A stretch of 32,253 nt of DNA from Streptomyces sp. Isolate_45. Its GTDB lineage: Bacteria; Actinomycetota; Actinomycetes; Streptomycetales; Streptomycetaceae. The position numbers were made by a program, and so were the translations under genes. The DNA is taken from assembly GCF_024721315.2 (NCBI RefSeq), contig NZ_JANFAK020000099.1:1-32253 (forward strand), written 5' to 3'. The first letter of the stretch is position 1. Each line of letters begins with the position of its first letter. Of this stretch, positions 7,458 to 15,488 are shown one piece after another. The notes below the pieces were generated by a model that was not told the origin of the DNA, searched no databases, and saw only the letters and a program-made list of their open reading frames with translations.

Positions 7458-8162
7458 TCACTCCTCCCAGCGGGAGTCCCGGATCACCGACACGAAGTCA
7501 CCGGGGGCGTGGTCGGGCACGAAGTGCCGCAGCACGTCCGCCTTCACGTTCCCGAACGTGGTCTCCGGCTTCGGGGCGATGCCCTCGGTGAAGGCCTCCA
7601 GGATCCGGCGCTTGAAGTCCGGGCGGGGGTGCAGTGCGGTGATCTCCTCCCGGGTGGCCGCGTCGAGTTCGTCGAAGCCGAGACCCAGGACGTCGTACTC
7701 GACGCCCGCCGTGACGAGGGCCACCTCCGGCTCCATGAACTCCGGGATGCCCGGGGTGGTGTGCAGGGCGATCGCAGTCCAGACCCGGCGGATGCCCTCC
7801 TGCGGGACCCCGTGGCGTTCCAGGAAGCGTCGGGCCTCGTCCGCCCCGTCCACCTCGAACCGTCGACCGCTGTCCCTGAACTCCGCACCGAGCCCGAGGT
7901 CGTGGAACATCGCTCCGACGTAGAGCAGTTCGGGATCGTGGGCGATGCCCCTCCGGCGTCCCAGCAGGCTCCCGAACCAGAAGACCCGGCGCGAGTGGTG
8001 GTAGATCAGTTCGCTCGTCGTGTCCCTCACCAGTGCCGTCGCCTCGGCGGCCAGTGCGCTGTCGGGTACGGAGATCCCTGCCGCCGCGCCCCCGTACGCG
8101 CCCGTGTCCCCGTACGCGCCCGTATTCGCGTACCTGCCGGTGTCCGTGGTCCGTGCGTTCAT
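7458..8162 (-). CDS. HD-domain protein (putative metal-dependent hydrolase)
   Basis: The 234-residue protein has the HD signature, with an early His in YHHSRR and the HD pair in MFHDLGLG, plus a later conserved His in ALHTTP. This fits an HD phosphohydrolase/hydratase fold. Uncharacterised actinomycete relatives resemble cyanamide hydratase-like HD proteins; the reaction is not known. The ATG at 8162 has AGAGGAG seven bases upstream. The first 35 residues carry a NTGAYG/DTGAYG repeat of low complexity. It is convergent with the Nudix gene and divergent from the GlxA regulator, which might control it. Confidence 0.75.
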   Translation of the reverse strand: MNARTTDTGRYANTGAYGDTGAYGGAAAGISVPDSALAAEATALVRDTTSELIYHHSRRVFWFGSLLGRRRGIAHDPELLYVGAMFHDLGLGAEFRDSGRRFEVDGADEARRFLERHGVPQEGIRRVWTAIALHTTPGIPEFMEPEVALVTAGVEYDVLGLGFDELDAATREEITALHPRPDFKRRILEAFTEGIAPKPETTFGNVKADVLRHFVPDHAPGDFVSVIRDSRWEE

Positions 8163-8263
8163 TGCGTGCTCCTCTCGACGTGCCCCCACATTCCTCCGAC
8201 GCGGGCAGCGCCCGCCATGTCCGTGGAGCCACGTACCCCACGGATCCGGACACGGCGGGCCGC

Positions 8264-8269
8264 TACCGT
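8264..8269 (+). promoter_or_regulatory. -10 box of leaderless GlxA-type regulator mRNA
   Basis: TACCGT, six bases, then the ATG at 8276. There is no Shine-Dalgarno sequence. Confidence 0.5.
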
Positions 8270-8275
8270 GTCCGC

Positions 8276-9235
8276 ATGGTCGCTCCCCACCCCGTCACCG
8301 TCCTCGCCTTCGACGGCGTCCGGCTGCTGGACGTCGCCGCGCCGCTGGAGGTGTTCAGCACTGCGGGCCGGCCCTACGCCGTGCGGGTCTGCACCCCCGA
8401 CGGCGGCCCCGTCCGCACCTCGACCGGCCTGCGGATCGACGCCGACCTCCCGGCGGCGGCGGTCGCCCGCACCGCGACACTGGTCGTCCCCGGGCCCGCC
8501 GACCTGGCGACCCTCGCCGGCGACCCGTCGCTCGTCGCGCTCGTCGCCGGTCTGGCCGGGCGCGCGCAGCGGGTCGCCGCCGTCTGCACCGGGGCGTTCG
8601 CGCTGGCCGCGGCGGGGCTGCTCGACGGCCGCCGGGCCACGACCCACTGGGAACACGCGGCCGAGCTGGCCCGCTCGTACCCGGCCGTCACCGTCACCCC
8701 CGACGCCATCCACGTCCAGGACGGGCCCGTCCTCACCTCGGCCGGAGTCACGGCGGGAATCGACGTCTGCCTCGCGCTCGTGGAACAGGACCTCGGCCCC
8801 GAGGCCGCTCGCCGGGTCGCCCGCGACCTGGTCGTCTTCATGCAACGGCCGGGCGGTCAGTCCCAGTTCTCGGCGGCGTCCCGGACCTCGCCCACCCGCG
8901 ATCCGGTCCTGCGTCCGTTGTTGGACGCGATGGTCGCCGACCCGGCGGCCGATCACGGCCTTCCGGCGCTCGCCCGGCGGGCCGGACTCAGCACCCGTCA
9001 CCTCTCGCGCCTCTTCAAGGCCCACACCGGCACCACGCCGGCCGTCCACCTGGAGTTGCTGCGGGTGGAGAGCGCGCGGATGTTCTTGGAGCGGGGTGAG
9101 AGCGTCACGACGACCGCCCGCCTCAGTGGCCTGGGCAGCGACGAGTCCCTGCGGCGGGCCTTCGCCCGCCACCTCGGCACCACGCCCTCCGCCTACGCCT
9201 CCCGTTTCCGCACCACGGTGATCGGCATCGGCTGA
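8276..9235 (+). CDS. GlxA-family (DJ-1/PfpI + AraC) transcription regulator
   Basis: The 319-residue protein has an N-terminal class I glutamine amidotransferase/DJ-1-like domain (about 5-170). The nucleophile-elbow-like CTGAFALAAAGLLDG and the following ATTHW are typical of GlxA regulators. An AraC-type double helix-turn-helix occupies about 215-310 (LARRAGLSTRHLSRLFK and RLSGLGSDESLRRAFARH). Such proteins are activators or repressors with an unknown ligand bound by the first domain. The start is the ATG preceded by a leaderless-type -10 box. It is divergent from the HD-domain gene across 113 bases. Confidence 0.9.
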   Translation: MVAPHPVTVLAFDGVRLLDVAAPLEVFSTAGRPYAVRVCTPDGGPVRTSTGLRIDADLPAAAVARTATLVVPGPADLATLAGDPSLVALVAGLAGRAQRVAAVCTGAFALAAAGLLDGRRATTHWEHAAELARSYPAVTVTPDAIHVQDGPVLTSAGVTAGIDVCLALVEQDLGPEAARRVARDLVVFMQRPGGQSQFSAASRTSPTRDPVLRPLLDAMVADPAADHGLPALARRAGLSTRHLSRLFKAHTGTTPAVHLELLRVESARMFLERGESVTTTARLSGLGSDESLRRAFARHLGTTPSAYASRFRTTVIGIG

Positions 9236-9276
9236 ACCCGGTGGGCGAACGGCCCGTCCGGCGGGGCGGGCCGGGT
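9236..9276. terminator. Weak hairpin between convergent genes
   Basis: CGGCCCG (9250-9256) can pair with CGGGCCG (9267-9273) in the 40-base gap between the regulator stop and the protease stop. It could serve both genes; the stem is short. Confidence 0.35.
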
Positions 9277-10130
9277 CAGCGGCCCGTGGTGGCCTTCGCG
9301 TACAGCTGGGCGGCGTAGTCGCCGAGGATCGTGCTCGTGGAGACGTCGTCGGTGTCGCCGCCCGTCAGGATGCCGATGATCTTGCTGTCGCGGCTGATCC
9401 AGGCGCTGCCGCTCGTGCCGCCCGGGAAGTCGGCGCAGTCGAAGCGCTGTTCGGTCGGGCTCAGCCGGACGGAGGTCGACGTGCAGGTACGGGGCACCTT
9501 GCGGTCGGACGGGTAGCCCGTCACGGTGACCTCCTCGCCGGCGCGGCCCGATGTGTCCAGGGCGGCGGCGCCGGTGACGTCCTCGATGGGGCGGCCCTTG
9601 TCGTCGGGGGCGAGGCGGGCGAAGGCGAGGTCGTAGTCGTCGTCCGTTTCCTCGGCCCAGCGGTCGTCCTCGAAGACCTCCTCGATCTTCCAGGTGCCGT
9701 AGGGGGCGACGCCGTTCGCGTACGCGGGTGCGAAGACGGCGCCTCCCGCGCTGTCGCGCTGCTTGCCCGCGAGGAGGCAGTGCCCGGCGGTGATGATCAG
9801 GTTCCTGCCGGGGCTGCGGACCACGGTCGCGGTGCAGAAGTGCTGGCCGTCCAGGCCGCCGGTGAACAGGGCGCCGGTGTAGGCGGCGGGGCCGCCGGGC
9901 TGGGGGTTCACGGGTGGCGGCAGCTCGCCCGACAGCAACGGTTTAGGTGCTTGCGATCGCGACGACCCGGTCGGTGTGCCGGAGGGCGCGCCCGACGGCG
10001 CGGCCGTCTTGGCCCGTGCGGACGTGGTCGCTTCGGGTGGTGGTGCCAGTTCCGCCACCGCCGCGGAGGCGCCCAGCGCCGCCAAGGCGCACAGCACCGC
10101 CGTCACCACGGTCCGTTTGTCCACCGCCAC
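9276..10130 (-). CDS. Secreted trypsin-like serine protease
   Basis: The 284-residue protein has an N-terminal signal sequence (about 5-25, ending ASAAVAE), a Thr/Ser/Pro-rich linker and a chymotrypsin-fold domain. The triad is visible as TAGHC (His), DYDLAFARL (Asp) and GTSGSAW (Ser). It resembles secreted V8/trypsin-like proteases; the substrate is unknown. The start chosen is the GTG at 10130, with GGGGAGGGG about eight bases upstream; another GTG lies two codons further in. The frame stays open upstream through a VapC-like remnant, which should not be counted as part of the protease. Confidence 0.85.
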   Translation of the reverse strand: MAVDKRTVVTAVLCALAALGASAAVAELAPPPEATTSARAKTAAPSGAPSGTPTGSSRSQAPKPLLSGELPPPVNPQPGGPAAYTGALFTGGLDGQHFCTATVVRSPGRNLIITAGHCLLAGKQRDSAGGAVFAPAYANGVAPYGTWKIEEVFEDDRWAEETDDDYDLAFARLAPDDKGRPIEDVTGAAALDTSGRAGEEVTVTGYPSDRKVPRTCTSTSVRLSPTEQRFDCADFPGGTSGSAWISRDSKIIGILTGGDTDDVSTSTILGDYAAQLYAKATTGR

Positions 10131-10256
10131 GATCCCAGCCCCTCCCCGCTTTGCCCTGGCGAAGCATGCCTCGCGGGCGACCCGGGGTGCAAGATCGGGG
10201 GTGGCCGGGTGGCGCGTTCCCGCCGCCGAGGCCGGAACGGTGCCCCGGGAAGGTCG

Positions 10257-10526
10257 GTCCGCCGTGCCGGCGGTCACCACCCAGCGCATCGGCCGGCCGG
10301 TGACCGCGGCGATCACGTCGTAGTCGCCGTCGTAGTGGAGGACGGTGGCGCCGTGCCGCTCGGCGGTGGCCGCGATGATCAAGTCGGGGAGCGACACGGC
10401 CTTCCGGTTGCCCGCCGTGATCAGCCGATCCTGCACCTCCAGCGCACGATCCCAGGCCTCGCCCGGTGTGGGCAGCCGGGCGAAGGCCCCGGGGCCGGCG
10501 CGGACGCAGGCCCGGGACAGGCCCCC
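10257..10526 (-). pseudogene. Truncated VapC-like PIN-domain toxin remnant
   Basis: About 90 codons read as the C-terminal half of a PIN-domain toxin: ...AWDRALEVQDRL, then SLPDLIIAATAERHGATVLHYDGDYD and VTGRPMRW, which is the usual end of VapC proteins in actinomycetes. The N-terminal half with the first catalytic Asp is missing. A TAG lies upstream in frame and the amidohydrolase gene follows at once. No start codon with a ribosome site and no VapB antitoxin gene is visible. At the expected end of the protein the frame has CGA rather than a stop, so it runs on in frame into the protease gene. It is probably a decayed toxin fragment. The identification rests on recognised sequence pattern, not a search. 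Confidence 0.65.
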
Positions 10527-10532
10527 ACTCCC

Positions 10533-11753
10533 CTACGCCCCCGCCCACAGCCCCTGCGGGGTCAGCCCCAGCAGGTCGATCGCGTTGCCGCGGACGATGC
10601 GGTCCACGACGTCCGGGGCCAGGTGGCCCATCTGGGCCTCGCCGACCTCCCGGGACTTCGGCCAGGTGGAGTCCGAGTGCGGGTAGTCGGTCTCGTAGAG
10701 GACGTTGCCGACGCCGATGGAGTCGAGGTTCTTCAGGCCGAACGCGTCGTCGAAGAAGCAGCCGAAGACGTGCTCGGCGAACAGTTCGGACGGCGGGCGC
10801 AGCACCTTGTCGGCGACGCCGCCCCAGCCGCGGTTCTCCTCCCAGACCACGTTCGCGCGTTCCAGGATGTAGGGGATCCATCCGATCTGGCCCTCGGCGT
10901 ACATGATCCTGAGGTTGGGGAAGCGCTCGAACTTGCCGCTCATCAGCCAGTCGACCATCGAGAAGCAGCAGTTGGCGAAGGTGATGGTGGAGCCGACGGC
11001 GGGCGGCGCGTCCGCCGAGGTGGACGGCATCCGCGAGGAGGAGCCGATGTGCATGGCGATGACCGTGCCGGTCTCGTTGCACGCTTCGAGGAACGGGTCC
11101 CAGTCGTCGGTGTGGACGGACGGCAGGCCCAGGTGCGGGGGTATCTCGGAGAAGGCGACGGCGCGCACGCCGCGGGCCGCGTTGCGGCGGACCTCGGCGG
11201 CGGCGAGGCGGGCGTCCCACAGCGGGACGAGGGTCAGCGGGATCAGCCGGCCCCGGGCCTCGGGGCCGCACCACTCCTCCACCATCCAGTCGTTGTAGGC
11301 CCGTACGCCGAGCAGGCCCAGCTCACGGTCCTTGGCCTCGGTGAAGGTCTGGCCGCAGAAGCGGGGGAAGGTGGGGAAGCAGAGGGCGGACTGGACGTGG
11401 TTGACGTCCATGTCCGCGAGGCGTTCGGGAACCGAGAAGGAGCCCGGGCGCATCTGGTCGTAGGTGATGACTTCCAGTTTGATCTCGTCACGGTCGTACC
11501 CGACGGCGGTGTCGAGGCGGGTGAGCGGCCGGTGCAGATCCTCGTACACCCACCAGTCGCCGACGGGACCGTCGTCGCCGGGGGCTCCCATGACGGGTGC
11601 GAACTTGCCGCCGAGGAAGGTCATTTCCTTGAGGGGGGCGCGGACGATCCGGGGGCCGATGTCCCGGTACTTGGACGGGAGCCTGTCCCGCCAGACGTGC
11701 GGGGGCTCCACCGTGTGGTCGTCCACCGAGATGATCTTCGGGAAGGTCTCCAT
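10533..11753 (-). CDS. Amidohydrolase family metal-dependent hydrolase/decarboxylase
   Basis: The 406-residue protein belongs to the amidohydrolase-2 (ACMSD-like) TIM-barrel group. The N-terminal metal site is degenerate (SVDDHTVEPP), the mid-barrel His is in AMHIGSSS, and the C-terminal Asp is in YETDYPHSD. Members hydrolyse or decarboxylate aromatic or beta-keto acids; the reaction here is unknown. The ATG at 11753 lacks a normal ribosome site and has TACGGT seven bases upstream, suggesting a leaderless mRNA. A perfect TetR-type operator (11775-11789) sits upstream of that box. This links the gene to the acyl-CoA operons elsewhere in the window. Confidence 0.88.
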   Translation of the reverse strand: METFPKIISVDDHTVEPPHVWRDRLPSKYRDIGPRIVRAPLKEMTFLGGKFAPVMGAPGDDGPVGDWWVYEDLHRPLTRLDTAVGYDRDEIKLEVITYDQMRPGSFSVPERLADMDVNHVQSALCFPTFPRFCGQTFTEAKDRELGLLGVRAYNDWMVEEWCGPEARGRLIPLTLVPLWDARLAAAEVRRNAARGVRAVAFSEIPPHLGLPSVHTDDWDPFLEACNETGTVIAMHIGSSSRMPSTSADAPPAVGSTITFANCCFSMVDWLMSGKFERFPNLRIMYAEGQIGWIPYILERANVVWEENRGWGGVADKVLRPPSELFAEHVFGCFFDDAFGLKNLDSIGVGNVLYETDYPHSDSTWPKSREVGEAQMGHLAPDVVDRIVRGNAIDLLGLTPQGLWAGA

Positions 11754-11760
11754 GCCTCAC

Positions 11761-11766
11761 ACCGTA
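11761..11766 (-). promoter_or_regulatory. -10 box of leaderless amidohydrolase mRNA
   Basis: On the minus strand TACGGT is followed by seven bases and the ATG at 11753. The operator at 11775-11789 lies 8 bases further upstream, in the -35/spacer region, suiting repression. Confidence 0.5.
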
Positions 11767-11774
11767 GCGCCGAT

Positions 11775-11789
11775 CTGACGAACCGTCAG
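11775..11789 (-). promoter_or_regulatory. TetR-type operator, site 1 (amidohydrolase)
   Basis: The minus strand reads CTGACGGTTCGTCAG, an inverted repeat CTGAC-N5-GTCAG. The same 15-mer pattern recurs at 20198-20212, 32078-32092 and 29377-29391, always in the same orientation relative to a gene start. Confidence 0.75.
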
Positions 11790-11885
11790 CTAGTTGGCGG
11801 CGGATCGGTCCTCTGCGGACTGACGTGTACGCGCAAGACAGGGCAGACTGGCCCTCAAAACGACGGAAGGCAGGGGGGACGACCG

Positions 11886-14800
11886 ATGGACGGCATACCG
11901 GCCATCCCACACCAGCGGAACCACCCCGAGGCGGCCCGAACGGCCCCCGGCCCGGCCGGCACCACCCGGTCCGACACCGGCCCGTCCGACACCGCGTCCG
12001 GCCCCGGGCCCCGATCCGGAACCGGATCCGGCTCCGCGTCCGGCTCCGGCCCGTCCGGCACCGCCCCGGCCGCCGGCCCCGCCCGATCCGCCGCCCCGGC
12101 TCCTTCCGTCGTCCCCGCCCCCACCCCCGACGGCAACCGGTTCGCCGTCCTCGGCCCCGTCCGGGCCTGGCGCGGCGACGAGGCGCTGCCCTCCGGCAGC
12201 CCCCAGCAACGCGCCCTGCTCGCCACGCTGCTGCTGCGCGACGGCCGCACCGTCACCGCGCCCGAGCTGATCGACGCCATCTGGGGCGAGGACCCGCCGC
12301 AGCAGGCCCTCGCCACCATCCGCACCTACGCCTCCCGGCTGCGCAAGGTCCTCGACCCCGGGCTGCTCGTCACCGACGCCGGCGGCTACGCGATCCGACT
12401 GCGCCGCCCCGAGGCCCTCGACCTCGGGATCGCCCGCGACCTCGCCGCCGACGCCGACCGGGCCCGCTGCGCCGGGGACCGCGCCCTCGCCCTGACCCTG
12501 CTCGGCCGCGCCCTTGACCTGTGGGACGGAGAACCCCTCGCCGGGGTCCCCGGCCCGCACGCCGAGACCGAACGGACCCGGCTCGCCGAGTGGCGCCTCC
12601 AACTGCTGGAGGCCCGCCTCGACCTCGACCTGGAGGTCGGCCACCACGCCGAGGCCGTCTCCGAGCTCACCGCCCTCACCGCCGCGCACCCCCTGCGGGA
12701 GCGGCTGCGCGAGCTGCTGATGCTCGCCCTCTACCGCAGCGGGCGGCAGGCCGAGGCCCTGGCCGTCTACGCCGACACCCGCCGGCTCCTGTCCGACGAA
12801 CTCGGCGTCGACCCCCGCCCCGAGCTCGCCGCCCTCCAGCAGCGGATCCTGCGCGCCGACACCGAGCTGGCCCGCGCCGAGGACCCGACGCCGGCCGCCG
12901 CGCCCGTCACCGTACGCCCGGCACAACTGCCCGCCACCGTGCCGGACTTCACCGGTCGGGCCGCCTTCGTCAGCGAGCTCGGGCACATCCTCGCCGGTGC
13001 CGGGGGCGAGGTCATGGCCGTGTCCGCGCTGGCCGGGATAGGAGGCGTCGGGAAGACCACGCTCGCCGTGCACGTCGCCCACGCCGCCCGGCCGTACTTC
13101 CCCGACGGCCAGCTCTACATCGACCTCCAGGGCACCGACCTGCGCCCCGTCGAGCCCGAAGCCGTCCTCGGCTGCTTCCTGCGCTCGCTCGGCGCCCCCG
13201 ACAGCTCCATCCCCGACTCCCCCGCCGAACGGGCCGCGCTCTACCGCTCCCTCCTCGACGGGCGCCGCGTCCTGGTGCTCCTCGACAACGCCCGCGACGC
13301 CGCCCAGGTCCGCCCGCTGCTGCCGGGCACCGCCGGCTGCGCCACCCTCGTCACCAGCCGGGTCCGCATGTCGGGGCTCGCCGGGGCGCACCTCGTCGAC
13401 CTCGACGTGATGAGCCCCGAGGAGGCGTTGCAGCTGTTCACCCGGATCGTGGGCGGCGAACGGGTCGGCGCCGAACGCCAGGCCGCCCTCGACGTCGTCT
13501 GCGCCTGCGGGTTCCTGCCGCTCGCCATCCGCATCGCCGCCTCCCGGCTCGCGGCCCGCCGCACCTGGACCGTCTCCGTCCTCGCCGCCAAGCTCGCCGA
13601 CGAGCGCCGCCGCCTCGACGAACTCCAGGCCGGCGACCTCGCCGTCAAAGCCACCTTCGAGCTCGGCTACGGCCAGCTCGAACCCGCCCAGCAGCGCGCC
13701 TTCCGCCTGCTCGGCCTCGCCGACGGCCCCGACATCTCCCTGCGCGCCGCGTCCGCCGTGCTCGACCTGCCCGAGCACGACACCGAGGACCTCCTGGAGG
13801 CCCTGGTCGACTGCTCCTTACTGGAGTCCGCCGCACCCGGCCGCTACCGCTTCCACGACCTCGTACGCCTCTACGCGCGCGCCTGCGCCGACCGTGACGA
13901 ACAGCCGCCGGGCGGCCGCGACGCCGCCCTCGACCGGCTCCTCGACTTCTATCTGGCCACCGCGTCCCGGGTGTACGCGCTGGAGCGCCCCGGCGACCGG
14001 CTGCCGGCCCACCTGTCCGCGACCCGCCACCCCGGCCTCGTCCTGACCGAACCGCGCGCCGCCCTGGACTGGCTGTTCGCCGAGGCGGGCCCGCTGCTGG
14101 CCTGCGTGCGCCAGGCCGCCGTACGGGCCGGCGCGCAGGCCGACGGCGCACCGGCGGACGGCGCACGGGCGGACGGCGCGGGGGACGACGGCCGGGCCGA
14201 TGCCCTGCGCAGGGCCGTGGACCTGCTGTGGGCGGCCAAGGACCTCGCCGAGGCGGGCGCGAACTCCAAGCAGTACGAGTCGGCGGCGCTGACCCTGCGC
14301 GAGGCCGCCCGGACGACGAAGGACCCGCGGGCCGAGGGCCGGGCCCGCACCACCCTCACCATGGTCCACCTGTTCGCGGGCCGGTTCGCGGAGGCCGACG
14401 ACGAGGCCCGGCAGGCCATGGACCTGGCCCGCGAGGCCGAGGACCCGCTGCCGAGCTGCTGGGCGCCCAACGACCGCGGGATCATCGCGCTCTACCAGGG
14501 CCGGTACGCCGAAGGCGAGCGCTACCTGCTGGAGGCCATCCAGAACTTCCGGGCCGACGGGAACCGCGTCGGGGAGGCCAGCGCCCTGTGCAACCTCTCC
14601 CGCATCCACGTCGGGCTGGACCGGCTGTCCAGCGCCATCGACCTCGCACAGCAGGGCATCGCCGTCTACGACCGGATGGGCCTGACCCTGCGCCTGGCCA
14701 ACGGCCGCTACGCGTTGGGCATCGCGCTCACCCAGGCGGGCCGACTCACCGAGGCCCTGTCGCAGCTCGGCGAGGCCCTGTCGCTGTTCCACGAGAACCG

Positions 14801-15092
14801 GCAGCCGCTGTGGGAGGGCGTGACCCACTTCCGGCTCGCCGAGGCCCACCTGGCCGCGCAGCGGCCCACACTGGCGGCCAAGCACGCCGAGCAGGCCATC
14901 GCCCTGCGCGGGATCGGCGGGGAATGGCGCCGGGCGACGGTGCTGACCGTCCTGGGGAAGGCGCTGCGGTCCCTCGGTCAGGCCGACCGGGCGCGCGCGT
15001 GCTGGCGGGACGCGGAGACCGTTTTCGCTCAGCTCGGTTCCGCCGAACTGGCCGAAGTACGCGCGTTGTTGGCGACGGAAGTCGCTGCCTGA
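11886..15092 (+). CDS. afsR: AfsR-type SARP regulator with NB-ARC and TPR domains
   Basis: The 1068-residue regulator begins MDGIPAIPHQR. A Gly/Ser/Pro-rich tail runs to about residue 83, followed by an OmpR-like winged helix (about 84-175), a bacterial transcriptional activation domain (about 178-325) and an NB-ARC ATPase. The P-loop is GIGGVGKTT (384-392) and Walker B is VLVLLDN (about 462-468). A C-terminal TPR array occupies about 760-1060. In Streptomyces coelicolor AfsR is phosphorylated by AfsK on Ser/Thr and activates afsS. Architecture, the downstream afsS homologue and the afsK gene in the same window support the name. The start has GGGGGGAC nearby. A repeat-rich insertion (ADGAPADGARADGA, about 14140-14185) interrupts the region before the TPRs. 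Confidence 0.88.
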   Translation: MDGIPAIPHQRNHPEAARTAPGPAGTTRSDTGPSDTASGPGPRSGTGSGSASGSGPSGTAPAAGPARSAAPAPSVVPAPTPDGNRFAVLGPVRAWRGDEALPSGSPQQRALLATLLLRDGRTVTAPELIDAIWGEDPPQQALATIRTYASRLRKVLDPGLLVTDAGGYAIRLRRPEALDLGIARDLAADADRARCAGDRALALTLLGRALDLWDGEPLAGVPGPHAETERTRLAEWRLQLLEARLDLDLEVGHHAEAVSELTALTAAHPLRERLRELLMLALYRSGRQAEALAVYADTRRLLSDELGVDPRPELAALQQRILRADTELARAEDPTPAAAPVTVRPAQLPATVPDFTGRAAFVSELGHILAGAGGEVMAVSALAGIGGVGKTTLAVHVAHAARPYFPDGQLYIDLQGTDLRPVEPEAVLGCFLRSLGAPDSSIPDSPAERAALYRSLLDGRRVLVLLDNARDAAQVRPLLPGTAGCATLVTSRVRMSGLAGAHLVDLDVMSPEEALQLFTRIVGGERVGAERQAALDVVCACGFLPLAIRIAASRLAARRTWTVSVLAAKLADERRRLDELQAGDLAVKATFELGYGQLEPAQQRAFRLLGLADGPDISLRAASAVLDLPEHDTEDLLEALVDCSLLESAAPGRYRFHDLVRLYARACADRDEQPPGGRDAALDRLLDFYLATASRVYALERPGDRLPAHLSATRHPGLVLTEPRAALDWLFAEAGPLLACVRQAAVRAGAQADGAPADGARADGAGDDGRADALRRAVDLLWAAKDLAEAGANSKQYESAALTLREAARTTKDPRAEGRARTTLTMVHLFAGRFAEADDEARQAMDLAREAEDPLPSCWAPNDRGIIALYQGRYAEGERYLLEAIQNFRADGNRVGEASALCNLSRIHVGLDRLSSAIDLAQQGIAVYDRMGLTLRLANGRYALGIALTQAGRLTEALSQLGEALSLFHENRQPLWEGVTHFRLAEAHLAAQRPTLAAKHAEQAIALRGIGGEWRRATVLTVLGKALRSLGQADRARACWRDAETVFAQLGSAELAEVRALLATEVAA

Positions 15093-15130
15093 ACGGCGCC
15101 GAGCAGGGCCTTTGCCCGGATGGACGCGGC

Positions 15131-15163
15131 GTTCATCGTTCGTTTATCGCCGTCCGCCACGAT
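15131..15163 (+). promoter_or_regulatory. SARP/AfsR-type promoter of afsS
   Basis: GTTCATC (15131-15137) and GTTTATC (15142-15148) are direct repeats exactly 11 bases apart, and a -10-like CACGAT follows at 15158-15163. SARP activators classically bind 11-bp-spaced heptamers about 8 bases upstream of the -10. PhoP boxes in streptomycetes also have GTTCA repeats of 11-bp pitch, so AfsR and PhoP may compete here as described for S. coelicolor afsS. Binding itself is inferred. Confidence 0.65.
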
Positions 15164-15218
15164 GGGTTCATCGACCCGGAGCACCGGGGGGAGCACCCGG
15201 GTCGACGTTGGAGGACCA

Positions 15219-15253
15219 CCCGTTCGGCGGCCACGGGGGAATCGCCGAACGGG
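15219..15253 (+). promoter_or_regulatory. Leader hairpin just upstream of afsS
   Basis: CCCGTTCGGCG (15219-15229) and CGCCGAACGGG (15243-15253) form a perfect 11-bp stem with a 13-base loop, ending 24 bases before the afsS start codon. It would lie inside the afsS 5' leader if transcription begins near 15170. It may be an attenuator, a translation control element or the afsR terminator. Confidence 0.5.
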
Positions 15254-15277
15254 CCCGACCCACCATCAGGAGACCCG

Positions 15278-15460
15278 ATGACGACGAACGAGAACGCTTC
15301 GCCGCTCGACGATGACATCAGACCGCTCGACAACCACGCCTCGGGCATCGGCAGCAAGCCGCCGGCCCCGCCGGTGGAACCGCCGCTCGAAGCCCAGGGC
15401 GAGGCCGGCGGCGAGGAGATCGTGACGCTGGACAACCACGCGTCCGGCACACGCCCGTAG
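15278..15460 (+). CDS. afsS: AfsS-like small regulatory protein
   Basis: This 60-residue acidic, Pro-rich protein carries two copies of the motif LDNHASG (residues 17-23 and 51-57), the second preceded by Thr50. S. coelicolor AfsS (63 residues) is known for repeats of the type TxDNHMPxxPA and is the AfsR-activated trigger of secondary metabolism; the T-L-D-N-H run fits that. AGGAG at 15268-15272 is five bases before the ATG. The position directly downstream of afsR, with its own SARP-type promoter, supports the call. How AfsS acts at the molecular level is unresolved. It has no membrane segment or enzyme domain. Confidence 0.85.
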   Translation: MTTNENASPLDDDIRPLDNHASGIGSKPPAPPVEPPLEAQGEAGGEEIVTLDNHASGTRP

Positions 15461-15488
15461 CGGTACCGCACGGGGCACGACCGCACGA

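Noticed and set aside
9276..10436. A 386-residue open frame read as one protease protein
   Set aside because: The first ~100 codons are a VapC-like remnant plus non-conserved sequence. The protease signal peptide and ribosome site place the start at 10130.
9780..11885. Upstream in-frame extension of afsR through the amidohydrolase and protease region
   Set aside because: It is antisense to two clear genes and encodes no domain; it is a GC-rich frame without stops. The ATG at 11886 fits AfsR.
15278..15460. RiPP precursor peptide with duplicated LDNHASG core
   Set aside because: There are no modification enzymes of a RiPP type beside it. The position after afsR and the T-L-D-N-H motif fit AfsS better.
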